Assembly: GCF_014117325.1 (NCBI RefSeq)
Contig: NZ_CP059732.1
Coordinates: 6,523,001-6,587,000, forward strand
Direction of reading: 5' to 3'
Origin: Spirosoma foliorum
GTDB taxonomy: Bacteria > Bacteroidota > Bacteroidia > Cytophagales > Spirosomataceae
Length of the DNA: 64,000 nt
Position numbers and translations under genes: made by a program. Shown piece after piece: positions 8,486 to 17,659 of the stretch (position 1 is the stretch's first letter; each line of letters starts with the position of its first letter). The notes below the pieces were generated by a model that ran no database searches, had not been told where the DNA came from, and saw only the letters and a program-made list of their open reading frames with translations.

Positions 8486-10201
8486 CTATTCTGACCGCGA
8501 CGAGCCCACCTTGGCAGCCGCCGATTTTTCTTTTTCCTTTTCAAGTACCTTTTTAACAGCTTCCCGTTGATCGTCACGCACGGTCGGGTAGGTAATGCCT
8601 AACTGCTCCAGGTAGCTTTTGTACTTGCTCGGATCGTAGTAAAACTTCTCCAGCTTCGGCTTGAACTCCGCCATGATCTTCTTGTTCAAATAAATAGCAG
8701 GTTGCTCTTTAGGCGAAATCAGTGGCTCATATTTGATGTCTTTGGTTTGCTCGTCTTTGTAGTAAGCCCACGCATCTTTGATCAACTCAGGCTTTAGTAA
8801 AAGATCCAGCAAGGTCATCGCTTCGGCTTTGGCGCCGTAGACTACGCCCTTGTGAGCGATAGGCGTGGCCATCGAAATAGCATTGGCCCAATGGTGTCCG
8901 GGCAGCCCAGGAATGTTGCTGGGGTAACGCAGCACGATGGTAGGCAACGACCACGAGATGTCGGCAATATCATCCGAACCACCGCCCATTGGCGTCATAG
9001 CCTGACCACCCATCATCACTACCGGAGCCGATGAAGTTGGCATTCCCATCGAATCTAATTTCGTAGCTAGCCCTTCGGTCTTAGGCGCTTGTAGCTCAAT
9101 TTGCGAAGCTCTAGCCAACAACTGATCCTCTTCTGACCAGGTTGGCAAACCTACCTTCTTGATGTTGTCATAGGCAGCTGCTGCCATCACTTTGTTGGTG
9201 TGCACTGGCCAGGCCGATCCCAGAATCTCGTAGGTAAACTTCGTATCGGTCATCATAGCGGCCCCCTCGGCGATCTTCATTCCAGTTTCAAAGAGTTTCT
9301 TGATTTTCGGATAAGTCCGCTCGCGGAAATAATACCAGACAGCGGCTTTAGAAGGAACCACATTGGGCTGATCGCCCCCGTCCGAAATAACGTAATGGGA
9401 ACGCTGGGTCAGTTCAAGGTGTTCGCGACGGAAGTTCCAGCCGATGTTCATCAATTCAACCGCATCCAGGGCGCTTCGTCCGCGCCAGGGGGCACCTGCT
9501 GCGTGAGCCGCTTGACCCTCAAAATTAAATCGTACCGATACCAGACCGTTGTTGCCATTATCGCCCCAGGAAACGCCCAGATTGTTGCCCACGTGAGTGA
9601 AGATACAAGCGTCAACGTCCTTGAAATAGCCATCTCGAACGTAGAACGCTTTCGTACCGACTAATTCTTCGGCAACCCCCGGCCAAAGCATGAGCGTACC
9701 AGGAATTTTTTCCCGCTCCATCAGCTTTTTAACCGCCAGAACGGCTACGATATTCAACGCCTGACCGGAGTTGTGGCCTTCACCATGGCCAGGAGCTCCT
9801 TCTACGATTGGATCTTTATACGCCACACCGGGTTTCTGGCTTGCCTTAGGAATACAGTCAATATCGGAACCAACAGCGATCAACGGTTTACCCGATCCCC
9901 AAGTAGCAATCCAGGCCGAGGGAATACCCGAAATGCCTTTTTTTACCGTAAAACCTTCTTTTTCCAGCAGTTCTGTCAGGTATTTAAACGACTCTTCTTC
10001 CTGGAAGCCAAGCTCGGCAAAGCTGAATAGCTTATCGTTGATTTGCTGAGCCAGCACTTTATTAGCCTCTACTGAAGCCACGGCTTCGGCCTTCAGTTTG
10101 TCCAGTTTGCTGTCATTAGATTTAGCCGTTTTTTTTGCCTGTCCGAATAAAAGTGCGGGCGTGAGCAAAAACAGACTCAAAAGCAGTTTGTACTTTTTCA
10201 T
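8486..10201 (-). CDS. Secreted M20-family amidohydrolase (AbgB-like), copy 2
   Basis: 571 residues from the ATG at 10201, which begins the signal peptide (about 1-21, ending L-L-F-G-Q); an upstream in-frame start at 10216 would only prefix it. The zinc amidohydrolase domain has G-H-G-E-G-H-N near residue 139, where AbgB and M20D relatives carry G-H-G-C-G-H-N, so the usual Cys ligand is Glu. Further M20 features are A-E-E, H-A-A-G-A-P-W-R and G-H-H-W. It probably cleaves an amide or aminoacyl bond in the periplasm; substrate unknown. It lies 52 bases after a close paralogue, probably in one transcript. Confidence 0.85.
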   Translation of the reverse strand: MKKYKLLLSLFLLTPALLFGQAKKTAKSNDSKLDKLKAEAVASVEANKVLAQQINDKLFSFAELGFQEEESFKYLTELLEKEGFTVKKGISGIPSAWIATWGSGKPLIAVGSDIDCIPKASQKPGVAYKDPIVEGAPGHGEGHNSGQALNIVAVLAVKKLMEREKIPGTLMLWPGVAEELVGTKAFYVRDGYFKDVDACIFTHVGNNLGVSWGDNGNNGLVSVRFNFEGQAAHAAGAPWRGRSALDAVELMNIGWNFRREHLELTQRSHYVISDGGDQPNVVPSKAAVWYYFRERTYPKIKKLFETGMKIAEGAAMMTDTKFTYEILGSAWPVHTNKVMAAAAYDNIKKVGLPTWSEEDQLLARASQIELQAPKTEGLATKLDSMGMPTSSAPVVMMGGQAMTPMGGGSDDIADISWSLPTIVLRYPSNIPGLPGHHWANAISMATPIAHKGVVYGAKAEAMTLLDLLLKPELIKDAWAYYKDEQTKDIKYEPLISPKEQPAIYLNKKIMAEFKPKLEKFYYDPSKYKSYLEQLGITYPTVRDDQREAVKKVLEKEKEKSAAAKVGSSRSE

Positions 10202-10253
10202 GTCAAGAATGACCATTGTTTTGAAGTGATTGAGTTAGTTATTGGTTAAGCTT

Positions 10254-11948
10254 TTATTTTCCTTTCATTCCCTTCTCTTTTTCAGCCGCTTTCGCAATGG
10301 CTTCCCGCTGATCGTCGCGTAGAGTTGGATACTTGATACCTAATTGCTCCAGATAGGTTTTATACTTGCTGGGGTCATAGTAAAACTTCTCCAGTTTAGG
10401 CTTGAACTCGGTCATGATCTTCTTGTTGAGATAAACCGCAGGCTGTTCCTTAGCACTAATGAGTGGTTCGTATTTGATGCCTTTAGTTTGCTCATCGTTG
10501 TAGTAAGCCCAGGCATCTTTAATAATTTCAGGTTTTAGTAGCATGTCGAGCAACGTCATGGCCTCAGCTTTAGCACCCGCTACAATACCTTTGTGAGCAA
10601 TAGGCGTAGCCATCGAAATAGCATCGCTCCAATGGTGACCGGGCAAGCCTGGAATATTGCTAGGGTATCCTAAAACGATCGTTGGCACCGACCACGAAAT
10701 ATCGGCAATGTCGTCCGACCCGCCCGATAACGGCGTCATGGCCTGACCACCCATCATAACCACAGGGGCCGAAGACACAGGTAAACCAACAGAATCGATT
10801 TTCATGTCAAGTCCCTTTAGGTTGGGAGATTGCAGTTCCCGCTGAGTGGCCTTTGCCAGTAACTGATCTTCTTCTGACCAAGTTGGTAAGCCCACTTTCT
10901 TGATGTTCTCATAAGCAGCCGCTGCAATGGGTCGGTTGGTATGTACGGGCCAGGCTGACCCCAGAATTTCGTAAGTAAACTTCGTATCGGTCATCAAAGC
11001 AGCTCCTTCGGCCATTTTCATTCCCGTTTCGAACAACGCCTTTATCTTGGGATAGGTACGTTCGCGGAAGTAGTACCAAACGGCTGCCTTGGAAGGCACG
11101 ACGTTCGGTTGATCGCCCCCATCCGAAATAACATAATGGGAGCGCTGGGTTAGTTCAAGGTGTTCACGCCGATAATTCCAGCCGATATTCATTAATTCGA
11201 CGGCATCCAGCGCACTACGTCCCCGCCAGGGAGCACCCGCAGCATGAGCCGCTTGACCCTCAAAATTGAATTTGGCTGAAATCATGCCGGTCGTTCCATT
11301 ATCACCCCAGGCAACTCCAAGGTTGCTGGCAACGTGGGTAAAGATGCAGGCATCCACATTCTTGAAATAGCCGTCTCGAACATAAAACGCTTTCGTAGCG
11401 AGTTGTTCTTCGGCAACCCCCGGCCAGAGCATAAGTGTACCGGGAATTTTCTCCCGCTCCATCAGCTTTTTTACGGCCAGAACGGCTACGATATTCAACG
11501 CCTGCCCTGAGTTGTGGCCTTCGCCGTGCCCAGGAGCCCCTTCCACAATCGGGTCTTTGTACGCCACACCGGGTTTCTGGCTAGCTTTTGGAATACAGTC
11601 GATATCCGAACCGACGGCGATTAATGGCTTACCTGACCCCCAGGTAGCGATCCAGGCTGTAGGAATACCCGCTACCCCTTTCTGAATGGTAAAGCCTTCT
11701 TTTTCGAGAATTGTCGTTAAATACTTGAACGTCTCTTCTTCCTGAAAACCGAGTTCCGAAAAGCTGAAGAGCATATCATTGATTTGCTGAGCCTGAACTT
11801 TACTAGCCTCCACAGATGCGACAGCTTCGGCTTTTAATCGTTCAATTCGGTCGGTTGATGCAACAGACTTTGTCGCCTTTTTGCTTTGCCCAAACAAGAG
11901 CACAGGCATCAATAGCACTACAAATAAAAGATTCGTACAGTTTTTCAT
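10254..11948 (-). CDS. Secreted M20-family amidohydrolase (AbgB-like), copy 1
   Basis: 564 residues from the ATG at 11948 (signal peptide about 1-21, again ending L-L-F-G-Q). It is nearly identical to its downstream neighbour through most of the length, including G-H-G-E-G-H-N and the C-terminal lysine-rich helix, so the pair is a tandem duplication. Differences cluster in the signal peptide, around residues 350-390 and in the C-terminal tail. The Cys-to-Glu change at the presumed metal ligand is shared, so it predates the duplication. Confidence 0.85.
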   Translation of the reverse strand: MKNCTNLLFVVLLMPVLLFGQSKKATKSVASTDRIERLKAEAVASVEASKVQAQQINDMLFSFSELGFQEEETFKYLTTILEKEGFTIQKGVAGIPTAWIATWGSGKPLIAVGSDIDCIPKASQKPGVAYKDPIVEGAPGHGEGHNSGQALNIVAVLAVKKLMEREKIPGTLMLWPGVAEEQLATKAFYVRDGYFKNVDACIFTHVASNLGVAWGDNGTTGMISAKFNFEGQAAHAAGAPWRGRSALDAVELMNIGWNYRREHLELTQRSHYVISDGGDQPNVVPSKAAVWYYFRERTYPKIKALFETGMKMAEGAALMTDTKFTYEILGSAWPVHTNRPIAAAAYENIKKVGLPTWSEEDQLLAKATQRELQSPNLKGLDMKIDSVGLPVSSAPVVMMGGQAMTPLSGGSDDIADISWSVPTIVLGYPSNIPGLPGHHWSDAISMATPIAHKGIVAGAKAEAMTLLDMLLKPEIIKDAWAYYNDEQTKGIKYEPLISAKEQPAVYLNKKIMTEFKPKLEKFYYDPSKYKTYLEQLGIKYPTLRDDQREAIAKAAEKEKGMKGK

Positions 11949-12159
11949 AAGTATTGCCAAATTTTATGTTGCATTATCAAATAAAATCCCTTAAAAATAA
12001 TGAAAACATACCTTTAATAGCAATATAAATTTGATACTCTACGCTATATTCATCTATTTATATAATCCCAGATTGGGATAGGCTCAGTACATCTGTTTTC
12101 GCGTTTCTCAACACGTTACCGCGGTCAAATTGATACTACCAAGCTAACCCCTAATTCAC

Positions 12160-12167
12160 TACTTTTG
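12160..12167 (+). promoter_or_regulatory. TACTTTTG -7 element upstream of icd
   Basis: Perfect TAnnTTTG match 61 bases before the icd start. No TTG at the ideal distance upstream, so the -33 part is weak. Confidence 0.4.
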
Positions 12168-12228
12168 CACCGCACAGGCCGCCCTGTCAGATTTATGTAT
12201 CGTTTTCAATCGTTTATAACCAAGTCAA

Positions 12229-13449
12229 ATGGAAAAAATTAAGGTAGCAAATCCGGTTGTCGAACTGGATGGCGACGAAATGACCCGTATCATTTGGAAA
12301 TTCATTAAAGATAAGCTGATTCTGCCCTACGTTGACGTTGACATTAAGTACTACGATCTAGGTATCGAGTACCGCGATGAAACCAACGACCAGGTAACGA
12401 TTGATGCGGCCAATGCCATTAAAGAATTCGGTGTGGGTATCAAATGTGCTACTATCACACCTGATGAAGACCGGGTTAAAGAATTCAATCTGAAGCAGAT
12501 GTGGAAGTCGCCAAACGGCACGATCCGCAATATTCTGGACGGTACTGTATTTCGCGAACCAATCGTGATGAGCAACGTACCACGTCTGGTTACCAACTGG
12601 AAATACCCAATCATCGTTGGTCGGCACGCGTTTGGCGACCAGTACCGCGCTACCGATTTCCTGGTACCAGGCAAAGGTAAACTGACGATGAAGTTTGAAG
12701 GCGAAGACGGAACTGTACTAGAATACGACGTTTTCAAATTCCCAGGTGCTGGTGTAGCGATGGGTATGTACAACCTTGATGAGTCGATTCGTGGCTTTGC
12801 TCAGGCTTGTTTTAACATGGCTCTGCAAAAAGGCTGGCCGTTGTACCTCTCTACCAAAAACACGATCCTGAAAAAATACGACGGCCGTTTCAAAGATATT
12901 TTCCAGGAAATCTACGACGCCGAATTCAAGGCAAAAGGCGTTCATTACGAACACCGCCTGATCGATGACATGGTTGCTTCTGCCCTGAAATGGGAAGGTA
13001 ATTTTGTGTGGGCTTGTAAAAACTATGATGGCGACGTTCAGTCGGATACCGTAGCTCAAGGCTTTGGATCATTGGGTCTGATGACATCGGTACTGGTTAC
13101 GCCTGATGGCGAAACGATGGAAGCTGAAGCAGCTCACGGTACGGTTACACGTCACTACCGTGAATACCAAAAAGGCAACAAAACGTCTACCAACCCAATT
13201 GCTTCGATCTACGCCTGGACCCGTGGTCTGGCTTTCCGTGGCAAACTGGACGGTAACGAGGAATTGATCAATTTCGCCAATGCACTCGAAGCGGTTTGCG
13301 TTGAAACCGTTGAAAGTGGCAAAATGACGAAAGATCTAGCCCTTTCGGCCTACCCTGCTGGTACGAAACTGGTAGCAGGTGAGCATTACCTCAACACCGA
13401 AGATTTCCTCGAAGCGCTGGATGAAAATCTGAAAGCTAAATTATCCTAA
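12229..13449 (+). CDS. icd: NADP-dependent isocitrate dehydrogenase, eukaryote-like
   Basis: 406 residues. TCA-cycle enzyme converting isocitrate to 2-oxoglutarate with NADPH formation. The sequence follows the homodimeric type II (mitochondrial-like) subfamily: [10 protein letters not shown] at the N-terminus, S-P-N-G-T-I-R-N in the substrate loop, and the [13 protein letters not shown] signature near residue 315. Full length. Downstream come a dispersed repeat and a hairpin terminator. Confidence 0.96.
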   Translation: MEKIKVANPVVELDGDEMTRIIWKFIKDKLILPYVDVDIKYYDLGIEYRDETNDQVTIDAANAIKEFGVGIKCATITPDEDRVKEFNLKQMWKSPNGTIRNILDGTVFREPIVMSNVPRLVTNWKYPIIVGRHAFGDQYRATDFLVPGKGKLTMKFEGEDGTVLEYDVFKFPGAGVAMGMYNLDESIRGFAQACFNMALQKGWPLYLSTKNTILKKYDGRFKDIFQEIYDAEFKAKGVHYEHRLIDDMVASALKWEGNFVWACKNYDGDVQSDTVAQGFGSLGLMTSVLVTPDGETMEAEAAHGTVTRHYREYQKGNKTSTNPIASIYAWTRGLAFRGKLDGNEELINFANALEAVCVETVESGKMTKDLALSAYPAGTKLVAGEHYLNTEDFLEALDENLKAKLS

Positions 13450-13450
13450 A

Positions 13451-13546
13451 CCGGGATTTAGCTGATTAAACTGATTTCTATGATTTTGTAAATCGACCAT
13501 GTTACAATCAAAATCAGCTTAATTAGTTCAATCATAAAAATCCTGG
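13451..13546. repeat. Dispersed intergenic repeat, copy 2
   Basis: Begins two bases after the icd stop with CCGGGATTTA and ends AATCATAAAAATCCTG, as in the copy after nth. The arms pair imperfectly. Interior sequence has diverged while the ends are conserved. Confidence 0.7.
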
Positions 13547-13553
13547 TTCAGAC

Positions 13554-13588
13554 AAAGTGCCACTCATATAGTAGGGTGGCACTTTTAT
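13554..13588 (+). terminator. Terminator after icd
   Basis: Perfect 10-base arms 13554-13563 and 13576-13585, 12-base loop, T-rich tail. A weak -7-like TTTCTTTG (13589-13596) for the next gene directly abuts it. Confidence 0.65.
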
Positions 13589-13614
13589 TTTCTTTGCATC
13601 CAAACCCCGTTCTT

Positions 13615-14022
13615 ATGAAACATATTCTTACCCTCGTAGCGTTGATTCTATTATCGGTTACGACCTACGCGCACACACTTAACAGCGATCCGCCTGTAAA
13701 AACAATGAAAACAAATTCGGTTCAACACATTGTGCTATTTAAGTTTAAGCCAGAAACAACGGCTGCCAAAGTGAAAGAGATTGTGGCTGCCTTCGAAGCC
13801 TTACCTTCGAAAATTAGCCAGATTAAAGGGTTTCAGTGGGGAACAAACAACAGCCCTGAAACCCATGCACATGGGCTGACACACGCCTTTATCTTAACCT
13901 TCGATTCAGTAAAAGATCGGGACGATTATTTGCCTCACCCTGCTCATAAAGCATTTGGTGGCATTGTTGGCCCCTGGATTGATGAGTTGACGGTTGTCGA
14001 TTTCACGAACCAGGCAAAATAA
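13615..14022 (+). CDS. Secreted Dabb-domain (stress-responsive A/B barrel) protein
   Basis: 135 residues from the ATG at 13615, which begins a clear signal peptide (about 1-19, T-Y-A-H). The mature part is a single Dabb domain: V-Q-H-I-V-L-F-K-F-K-P, the F-E-A-L-P loop, a central G-x-N-x-S-P-E and H-A-F-I-L-T-F, and P-H-P-A-H-K-A-F. Dabb proteins are small ferredoxin-like folds that often dimerise; biochemical role mostly unknown. A longer frame to 13576 would put residues ahead of the signal peptide and is rejected. Confidence 0.85.
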   Translation: MKHILTLVALILLSVTTYAHTLNSDPPVKTMKTNSVQHIVLFKFKPETTAAKVKEIVAAFEALPSKISQIKGFQWGTNNSPETHAHGLTHAFILTFDSVKDRDDYLPHPAHKAFGGIVGPWIDELTVVDFTNQAK

Positions 14023-14041
14023 GAATAAACCCAGGCTGTAA

Positions 14042-14110
14042 GCAAAAACGGTAGGTAGGACGTATGCCATATCTTGGAGATATGGCATACGTCCTACCTA
14101 CCGTTTTTGC
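14042..14110. terminator. Perfect 33-bp palindrome, bidirectional terminator
   Basis: Arms 14042-14074 and 14078-14110 are exact reverse complements with a 3-base loop. It sits between the convergent Dabb and nitrilase genes and touches the nitrilase stop codon at 14112. Confidence 0.9.
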
Positions 14111-14111
14111 G

Positions 14112-15041
14112 TCAAATTTTCTGTATAGGAGGTTGGTTGGTAACAGTTAAGTTGAACACGTCATTACGCGAGTAATGCCCTACACAATCGAAATCTAGTT
14201 TACTCTTTGCCAGTACCGAAAAATCAAGATCAGCAATGAGCAAGCCTTCCTGATTCCAGAGGGGACCGGCCAGGATTTCGCCCATAGGCGAGATAATGAC
14301 ACTTCCACCCGCACTCATAATGTCCGGCTCATCAACTAAATCGGCCTGGTAGCGATCAGGATAATCCGTTTTTTTGACGAACTGGTTGCTGGCCAATACA
14401 AAACAGCGTCCCTCTAGCGCAATGTGCTGCATGGTCGATTGCCAGGAATCGCGGGCATCGGCCGTAGGTGCTAAGTAGATTTCGATTCCCTGTTGATAAA
14501 GGGCCGTGCGGGCCAGGGGCATGTAGTTCTCCCAACAGATAAGTCCGCCTATTTTCCCAACTTCGGTATCAAAACTAATCAAGGTGCTACCATCGCTTTC
14601 ACCCCAAATATAGCGCTCCAGACCAGTGGGCTTCAGTTTCCGATGTTTTCCCAGGAAACGGCCATCCTTTCCAAAGTAAAGTATCGCGCAATGGAGTGTT
14701 CCCCCAACGGGTTCTTTTTCGGTTACTCCCAGCGCGACAAACAAGTTTGCCTTTTTTATAGCTTCCTGTATTCGAATCGTTTGTGCTGACTCTACTTCTA
14801 AACTATTGGCCCAGTAATCCAGCCACATATTACGGCCTTTATCTGTTCGTCGGCCAACGATGGCATCGAATGTTAGTCCACGCGGATAACAAGGAATAAA
14901 CGATTCCGGAAATAAGACCAATTGGCAACCTTCCTGAGCCGCTTTTTCAATCCAGTTGATCACCAGATCAACACTCTTATCTAATTCAAAGAGAGCTGGC
15001 GTAGCCTGCACCACACCCACCCGTATATTTTTTAAAGTCAT
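14112..15041 (-). CDS. Nitrilase (carbon-nitrogen hydrolase superfamily)
   Basis: 309 residues. The catalytic triad is visible: Glu in L-F-P-E-S-F, Lys in H-R-K-L-K-P-T, and the nucleophile in G-G-L-I-C-W-E-N-Y-M-P-L, whose C-W-E-N context is characteristic of true nitrilases (branch 1), which convert nitriles to carboxylic acids and ammonia. Substrate cannot be told. It begins 16 bases after the Uma2 gene, so the two are probably co-transcribed. Confidence 0.88.
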   Translation of the reverse strand: MTLKNIRVGVVQATPALFELDKSVDLVINWIEKAAQEGCQLVLFPESFIPCYPRGLTFDAIVGRRTDKGRNMWLDYWANSLEVESAQTIRIQEAIKKANLFVALGVTEKEPVGGTLHCAILYFGKDGRFLGKHRKLKPTGLERYIWGESDGSTLISFDTEVGKIGGLICWENYMPLARTALYQQGIEIYLAPTADARDSWQSTMQHIALEGRCFVLASNQFVKKTDYPDRYQADLVDEPDIMSAGGSVIISPMGEILAGPLWNQEGLLIADLDFSVLAKSKLDFDCVGHYSRNDVFNLTVTNQPPIQKI

Positions 15042-15057
15042 TCGTTCCTGTGTTTTC

Positions 15058-15642
15058 CTAATAGGTTAACACCTCCGCAACATTCATTGTAAAGCCAATC
15101 AATACATCTTCACCGGAAAGTGTTTCAGTAAAGGGTTTTATTAATGGGTCCTGGCCAGGGCGATAAATCGTTGTTGTTTTTACTTGCGGATCAACTAGCC
15201 AGCCCAACCGAACACCGTTCTGAAGCCACTTTTGCATCTTCGCCTGTAATTCGCTCAAATTGTCAGACTCCGATCTAACCTCAATAACAAAGTCTGGGCA
15301 GACGTGAGCGAATTTCTTAAGCTCTTCCGGCAAAACACCCATAAGCCTCTCTTTACTCACCCAACCCACATCAGGTGCTCGCATGGATTTATCAGGAAGG
15401 GTGTAACCACCATTTGATTCAGAGGTGCGGCCTGCCTTTGTTTGGCGGTTCCAGTTGCGAACTTCGCCAAAAAGTTCGCCGTTTGTAAAACTACTTTCTA
15501 GTCCGGTGGGCGGCATAATAATAATGTGTCCCGTTTCGTCTCGTTCGATACGGAGTTCGGGGTTAGCCAAACAGAACGCGTACAGTTCGTCGTCCGAAAA
15601 CACATTCAGATTCGGCGGTATGGTCAGCGTGATAGACTGCAT
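15058..15642 (-). CDS. Uma2 family (DUF820) putative restriction endonuclease-fold protein
   Basis: 194 residues. Uma2 proteins have a PD-(D/E)xK-type fold; here the core is P-D-V-G-W-V, P-D-F-V-I-E-V-R-S-E-S-D and the following L-Q-A-K-M-Q-K-W-L-Q-N-G-V helix, then G-W-L-V-D-P. The family is widely expanded in Bacteroidota and cyanobacteria, and its job is unknown. A perfect TATCTTTG element lies 19 bases before the start codon on this strand. Confidence 0.85.
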   Translation of the reverse strand: MQSITLTIPPNLNVFSDDELYAFCLANPELRIERDETGHIIIMPPTGLESSFTNGELFGEVRNWNRQTKAGRTSESNGGYTLPDKSMRAPDVGWVSKERLMGVLPEELKKFAHVCPDFVIEVRSESDNLSELQAKMQKWLQNGVRLGWLVDPQVKTTTIYRPGQDPLIKPFTETLSGEDVLIGFTMNVAEVLTY

Positions 15643-15661
15643 GGGTGATAGGCGTTTTTAT

Positions 15662-15669
15662 CAAAGATA
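15662..15669 (-). promoter_or_regulatory. TATCTTTG -7 element before Uma2 gene
   Basis: Plus strand reads CAAAGATA, i.e. TATCTTTG on the minus strand, a full TAnnTTTG match 19 bases before the start. The same word sits at the same distance before the next minus-strand gene (16445-16452). Confidence 0.5.
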
Positions 15670-15762
15670 CAAAAAAGGGGAGAATGGGGAGACAGGCCTT
15701 TATACCCTAAATACCATATTCCGACCCTAACGGTACATCTGTTCAGTGAATGCGATAAGAAA

Positions 15763-15818
15763 AGCCACAAAAGCACAAAGTAAACCGTTTCAACGGCTTA
15801 TTCTGTGCTTTTGTGGCT
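15763..15818. terminator. 27-bp inverted repeat downstream of YcxB-like gene
   Basis: Arms 15763-15789 and 15792-15818 pair with about three mismatches and a 2-base loop. It lies beyond the stop of the minus-strand gene at 15840 and probably ends its transcript. Confidence 0.65.
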
Positions 15819-15839
15819 CTACGTTTTTACTAAATAAGC

Positions 15840-16424
15840 TTACTTTACTGTTTCAGCAGGAACACTACCAGGTAGCAATCCTTTCCGCTTCAGCAGGGCG
15901 TCTGTAAACCGCAGATCATTCTCGCTGGTAAATATGTTAAATGGCAGATATAGAAACTGCGCTTTCGATAAACCTTTTGTAACCGTTTTAGCCAGCCAGT
16001 TCGCCTTTACATTAGCCATCGCTTCGGCATTATCTAGAAAAAGAATATACGCTTCTTTGTCTTTTACAACGCTTTCAATCTGACTCCATTTTAAAATGCC
16101 GCCTTCTTTGGCATTGATCCGCATCAGGATCTGGCGGCTGTCAATTTCATAAACATACTTCTGAAATAGCGCCTTGCTTTGCTCCATCTGAGCAATACCC
16201 GTAATCTGAACAGCCCAGAACAGGACGTACAAAATCGTCAGCAAAACAACCACGATGTAAATCCAATAATTAGGGTAGACTTTCGTCAGGCTCAGAACAA
16301 CATTCAGCAGAATCAGCGCCAGGGGTATAAATCCCCATTTCCAGTTCTCTTTCACCCATTGGCGTAGGGCGATATTGATGTACGTTTTTTGGTCTAATGC
16401 GTACTTTTTAGTCTTAACAATCAT
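15840..16424 (-). CDS. YcxB-like membrane protein
   Basis: 194 residues with two adjacent membrane segments (about 33-49 and 56-74), a short N-terminal cytoplasmic part, and a C-terminal domain of about 115 residues with the pattern I-D-S-R-Q-I-L-M-R-I-N-A-K-E-G-G-I-L-K-W-S-Q-I (split here by description) and Y-L-P-x-x-I-F. That layout resembles the YcxB-like family, which has no known function. A TATCTTTG promoter element precedes it by 20 bases. Confidence 0.65.
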   Translation of the reverse strand: MIVKTKKYALDQKTYINIALRQWVKENWKWGFIPLALILLNVVLSLTKVYPNYWIYIVVVLLTILYVLFWAVQITGIAQMEQSKALFQKYVYEIDSRQILMRINAKEGGILKWSQIESVVKDKEAYILFLDNAEAMANVKANWLAKTVTKGLSKAQFLYLPFNIFTSENDLRFTDALLKRKGLLPGSVPAETVK

Positions 16425-16444
16425 AGTACCTCTACATGAAAGCG

Positions 16445-16452
16445 CAAAGATA
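16445..16452 (-). promoter_or_regulatory. TATCTTTG -7 element before YcxB-like gene
   Basis: Minus-strand TATCTTTG (plus CAAAGATA), 20 bases before the start codon; no clear TTG at the -33 distance. Confidence 0.45.
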
Positions 16453-16485
16453 CGGGGGATTTACGATGTATGATGTATGGTTTCG

Positions 16486-16538
16486 GATATATGATGTAGG
16501 ATATATGGCAAAGCTCCATATATCCTACATCATATATC
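16486..16538. repeat. Perfect 23-bp inverted repeat before YcxB-like gene
   Basis: Arms 16486-16508 and 16516-16538 are exact reverse complements with a 7-base loop; the sequence is rich in the word TATGATGTA. Lies just past the stop of the DUF4783 gene and probably terminates it, between two genes on the same strand. Confidence 0.75.
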
Positions 16539-16551
16539 ATACATACCAAGC

Positions 16552-16956
16552 TCATTCTTTTCTAAAGTGCAGGGCATTAATGGCATAGCCATGATCGGAG
16601 GTTTGGCGCATGAGAACGTAAACCGAAAATGTCTGGTCGCCTGTTTCGTAGTTTCCGGTACTGTAGCGTAATCGGTCGGATGAACCCCGGTATACAAACC
16701 GGAATTTGTGCGGAGGATATTTTCGAAAGAACGAACGTAAAATTAATTCGGCATGCGTTGCCTGAACCGCCGGAAATTCAACTTTTTCGGTGTCAATAAC
16801 CAACTCAATCGTTTTGGCAAAACGAGCGGATAACTGGCTGGCATCCCCATTACGTAACGATACACCCACGGTCTGTGTAATATCGGCCTCTGTAGGCGAT
16901 TTGCCTGGAAGTATCCAGACAAAAAGACCAAAAATAAAACTAATAATCGTGTGCAT
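16552..16956 (-). CDS. DUF4783 secreted protein
   Basis: 134 residues. A short N-terminal hydrophobic signal (about 1-18) precedes an NTF2-like domain that matches the DUF4783 pattern: a run of helices with N-G-D-A-S-Q-L-S, F-F-R-K-Y-P-P-H, F-V-Y-R-G-S-S and Y-A-I-N-A-L-H-F-R-K near the end. The family is typical of Bacteroidota; exported, function unknown. Confidence 0.75.
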   Translation of the reverse strand: MHTIISFIFGLFVWILPGKSPTEADITQTVGVSLRNGDASQLSARFAKTIELVIDTEKVEFPAVQATHAELILRSFFRKYPPHKFRFVYRGSSDRLRYSTGNYETGDQTFSVYVLMRQTSDHGYAINALHFRKE

Positions 16957-17090
16957 GACTGGTTAAAAAGAGACTATTTGGTACGACTAATGGCTAAAAT
17001 TGTGCCAACTAACCAACTCCACTAGTTATTTCGCGGACTAGCATCTTTTTTACCATCTTTGCAACTCTAATTCGCTTTTCAGATTTGTGC

Positions 17091-17603
17091 ATGAATACCG
17101 CCCAGCCCACGCTTATCCTCAATAGAGAGCAGATCCATCAGAAAATCAGACGGATAGCCTTTCAGATTTACGAGAATAACTTTGAAGAAACCGCCCTCTT
17201 ATTGGCAGGTATTTCGGGGGAAGGATACATACTTGCCGAAGCATTGGCACGTGAATTGCAAACAATAGCGCCTTTTTCTGTCGAGTTAATTAAGCTCCGT
17301 TTAGACAAATCGCGGCTGGCCCAACCTGCCGTTAGTTACGACCCCTCCGCCACGGATCTTACCGACAAAACGGTCATCGTTATTGACGATGTACTCTATA
17401 CGGGCCGGACACTGGCCTTCAGTCTACAACCTTTTCTGACCGTTCCCATCCGGAAACTACAAGTGGCCGTTTTAATTGATCGCAACCACCCCCGCTATCC
17501 AGTGGCTGCCGACTATAAAGGCTATGAATTAAGCACAACCCTAAGCGAACACGTTGATGTTGTGTTAAGCGACGAAGAACGGGCGGGGGTGTATTTACGA
17601 TAA
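17091..17603 (+). CDS. PyrR-like phosphoribosyltransferase family protein
   Basis: 170 residues from the ATG at 17091 (an in-frame TTG two codons earlier is unlikely). The PRPP-binding loop V-I-V-I-D-D-V-L-Y-T-G-R-T-L is the PyrR-type signature, and a basic R-N-H-P-R-Y-P motif follows. PyrR proteins are uracil phosphoribosyltransferases or pyr attenuation regulators; no pyr gene or attenuator is next to it, so the narrower role is open. Confidence 0.85.
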   Translation: MNTAQPTLILNREQIHQKIRRIAFQIYENNFEETALLLAGISGEGYILAEALARELQTIAPFSVELIKLRLDKSRLAQPAVSYDPSATDLTDKTVIVIDDVLYTGRTLAFSLQPFLTVPIRKLQVAVLIDRNHPRYPVAADYKGYELSTTLSEHVDVVLSDEERAGVYLR

Positions 17604-17607
17604 GTCA

Positions 17608-17650
17608 ATAGTCATAGCCGCCAATGTCATTAACTGACGGCTATGACTAT
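17608..17650. terminator. Terminator between phosphoribosyltransferase and small membrane gene
   Basis: Perfect 13-base arms 17608-17620 and 17638-17650 between convergent genes, starting 5 bases after the phosphoribosyltransferase stop. Confidence 0.65.
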
Positions 17651-17659
17651 CGATTATTT

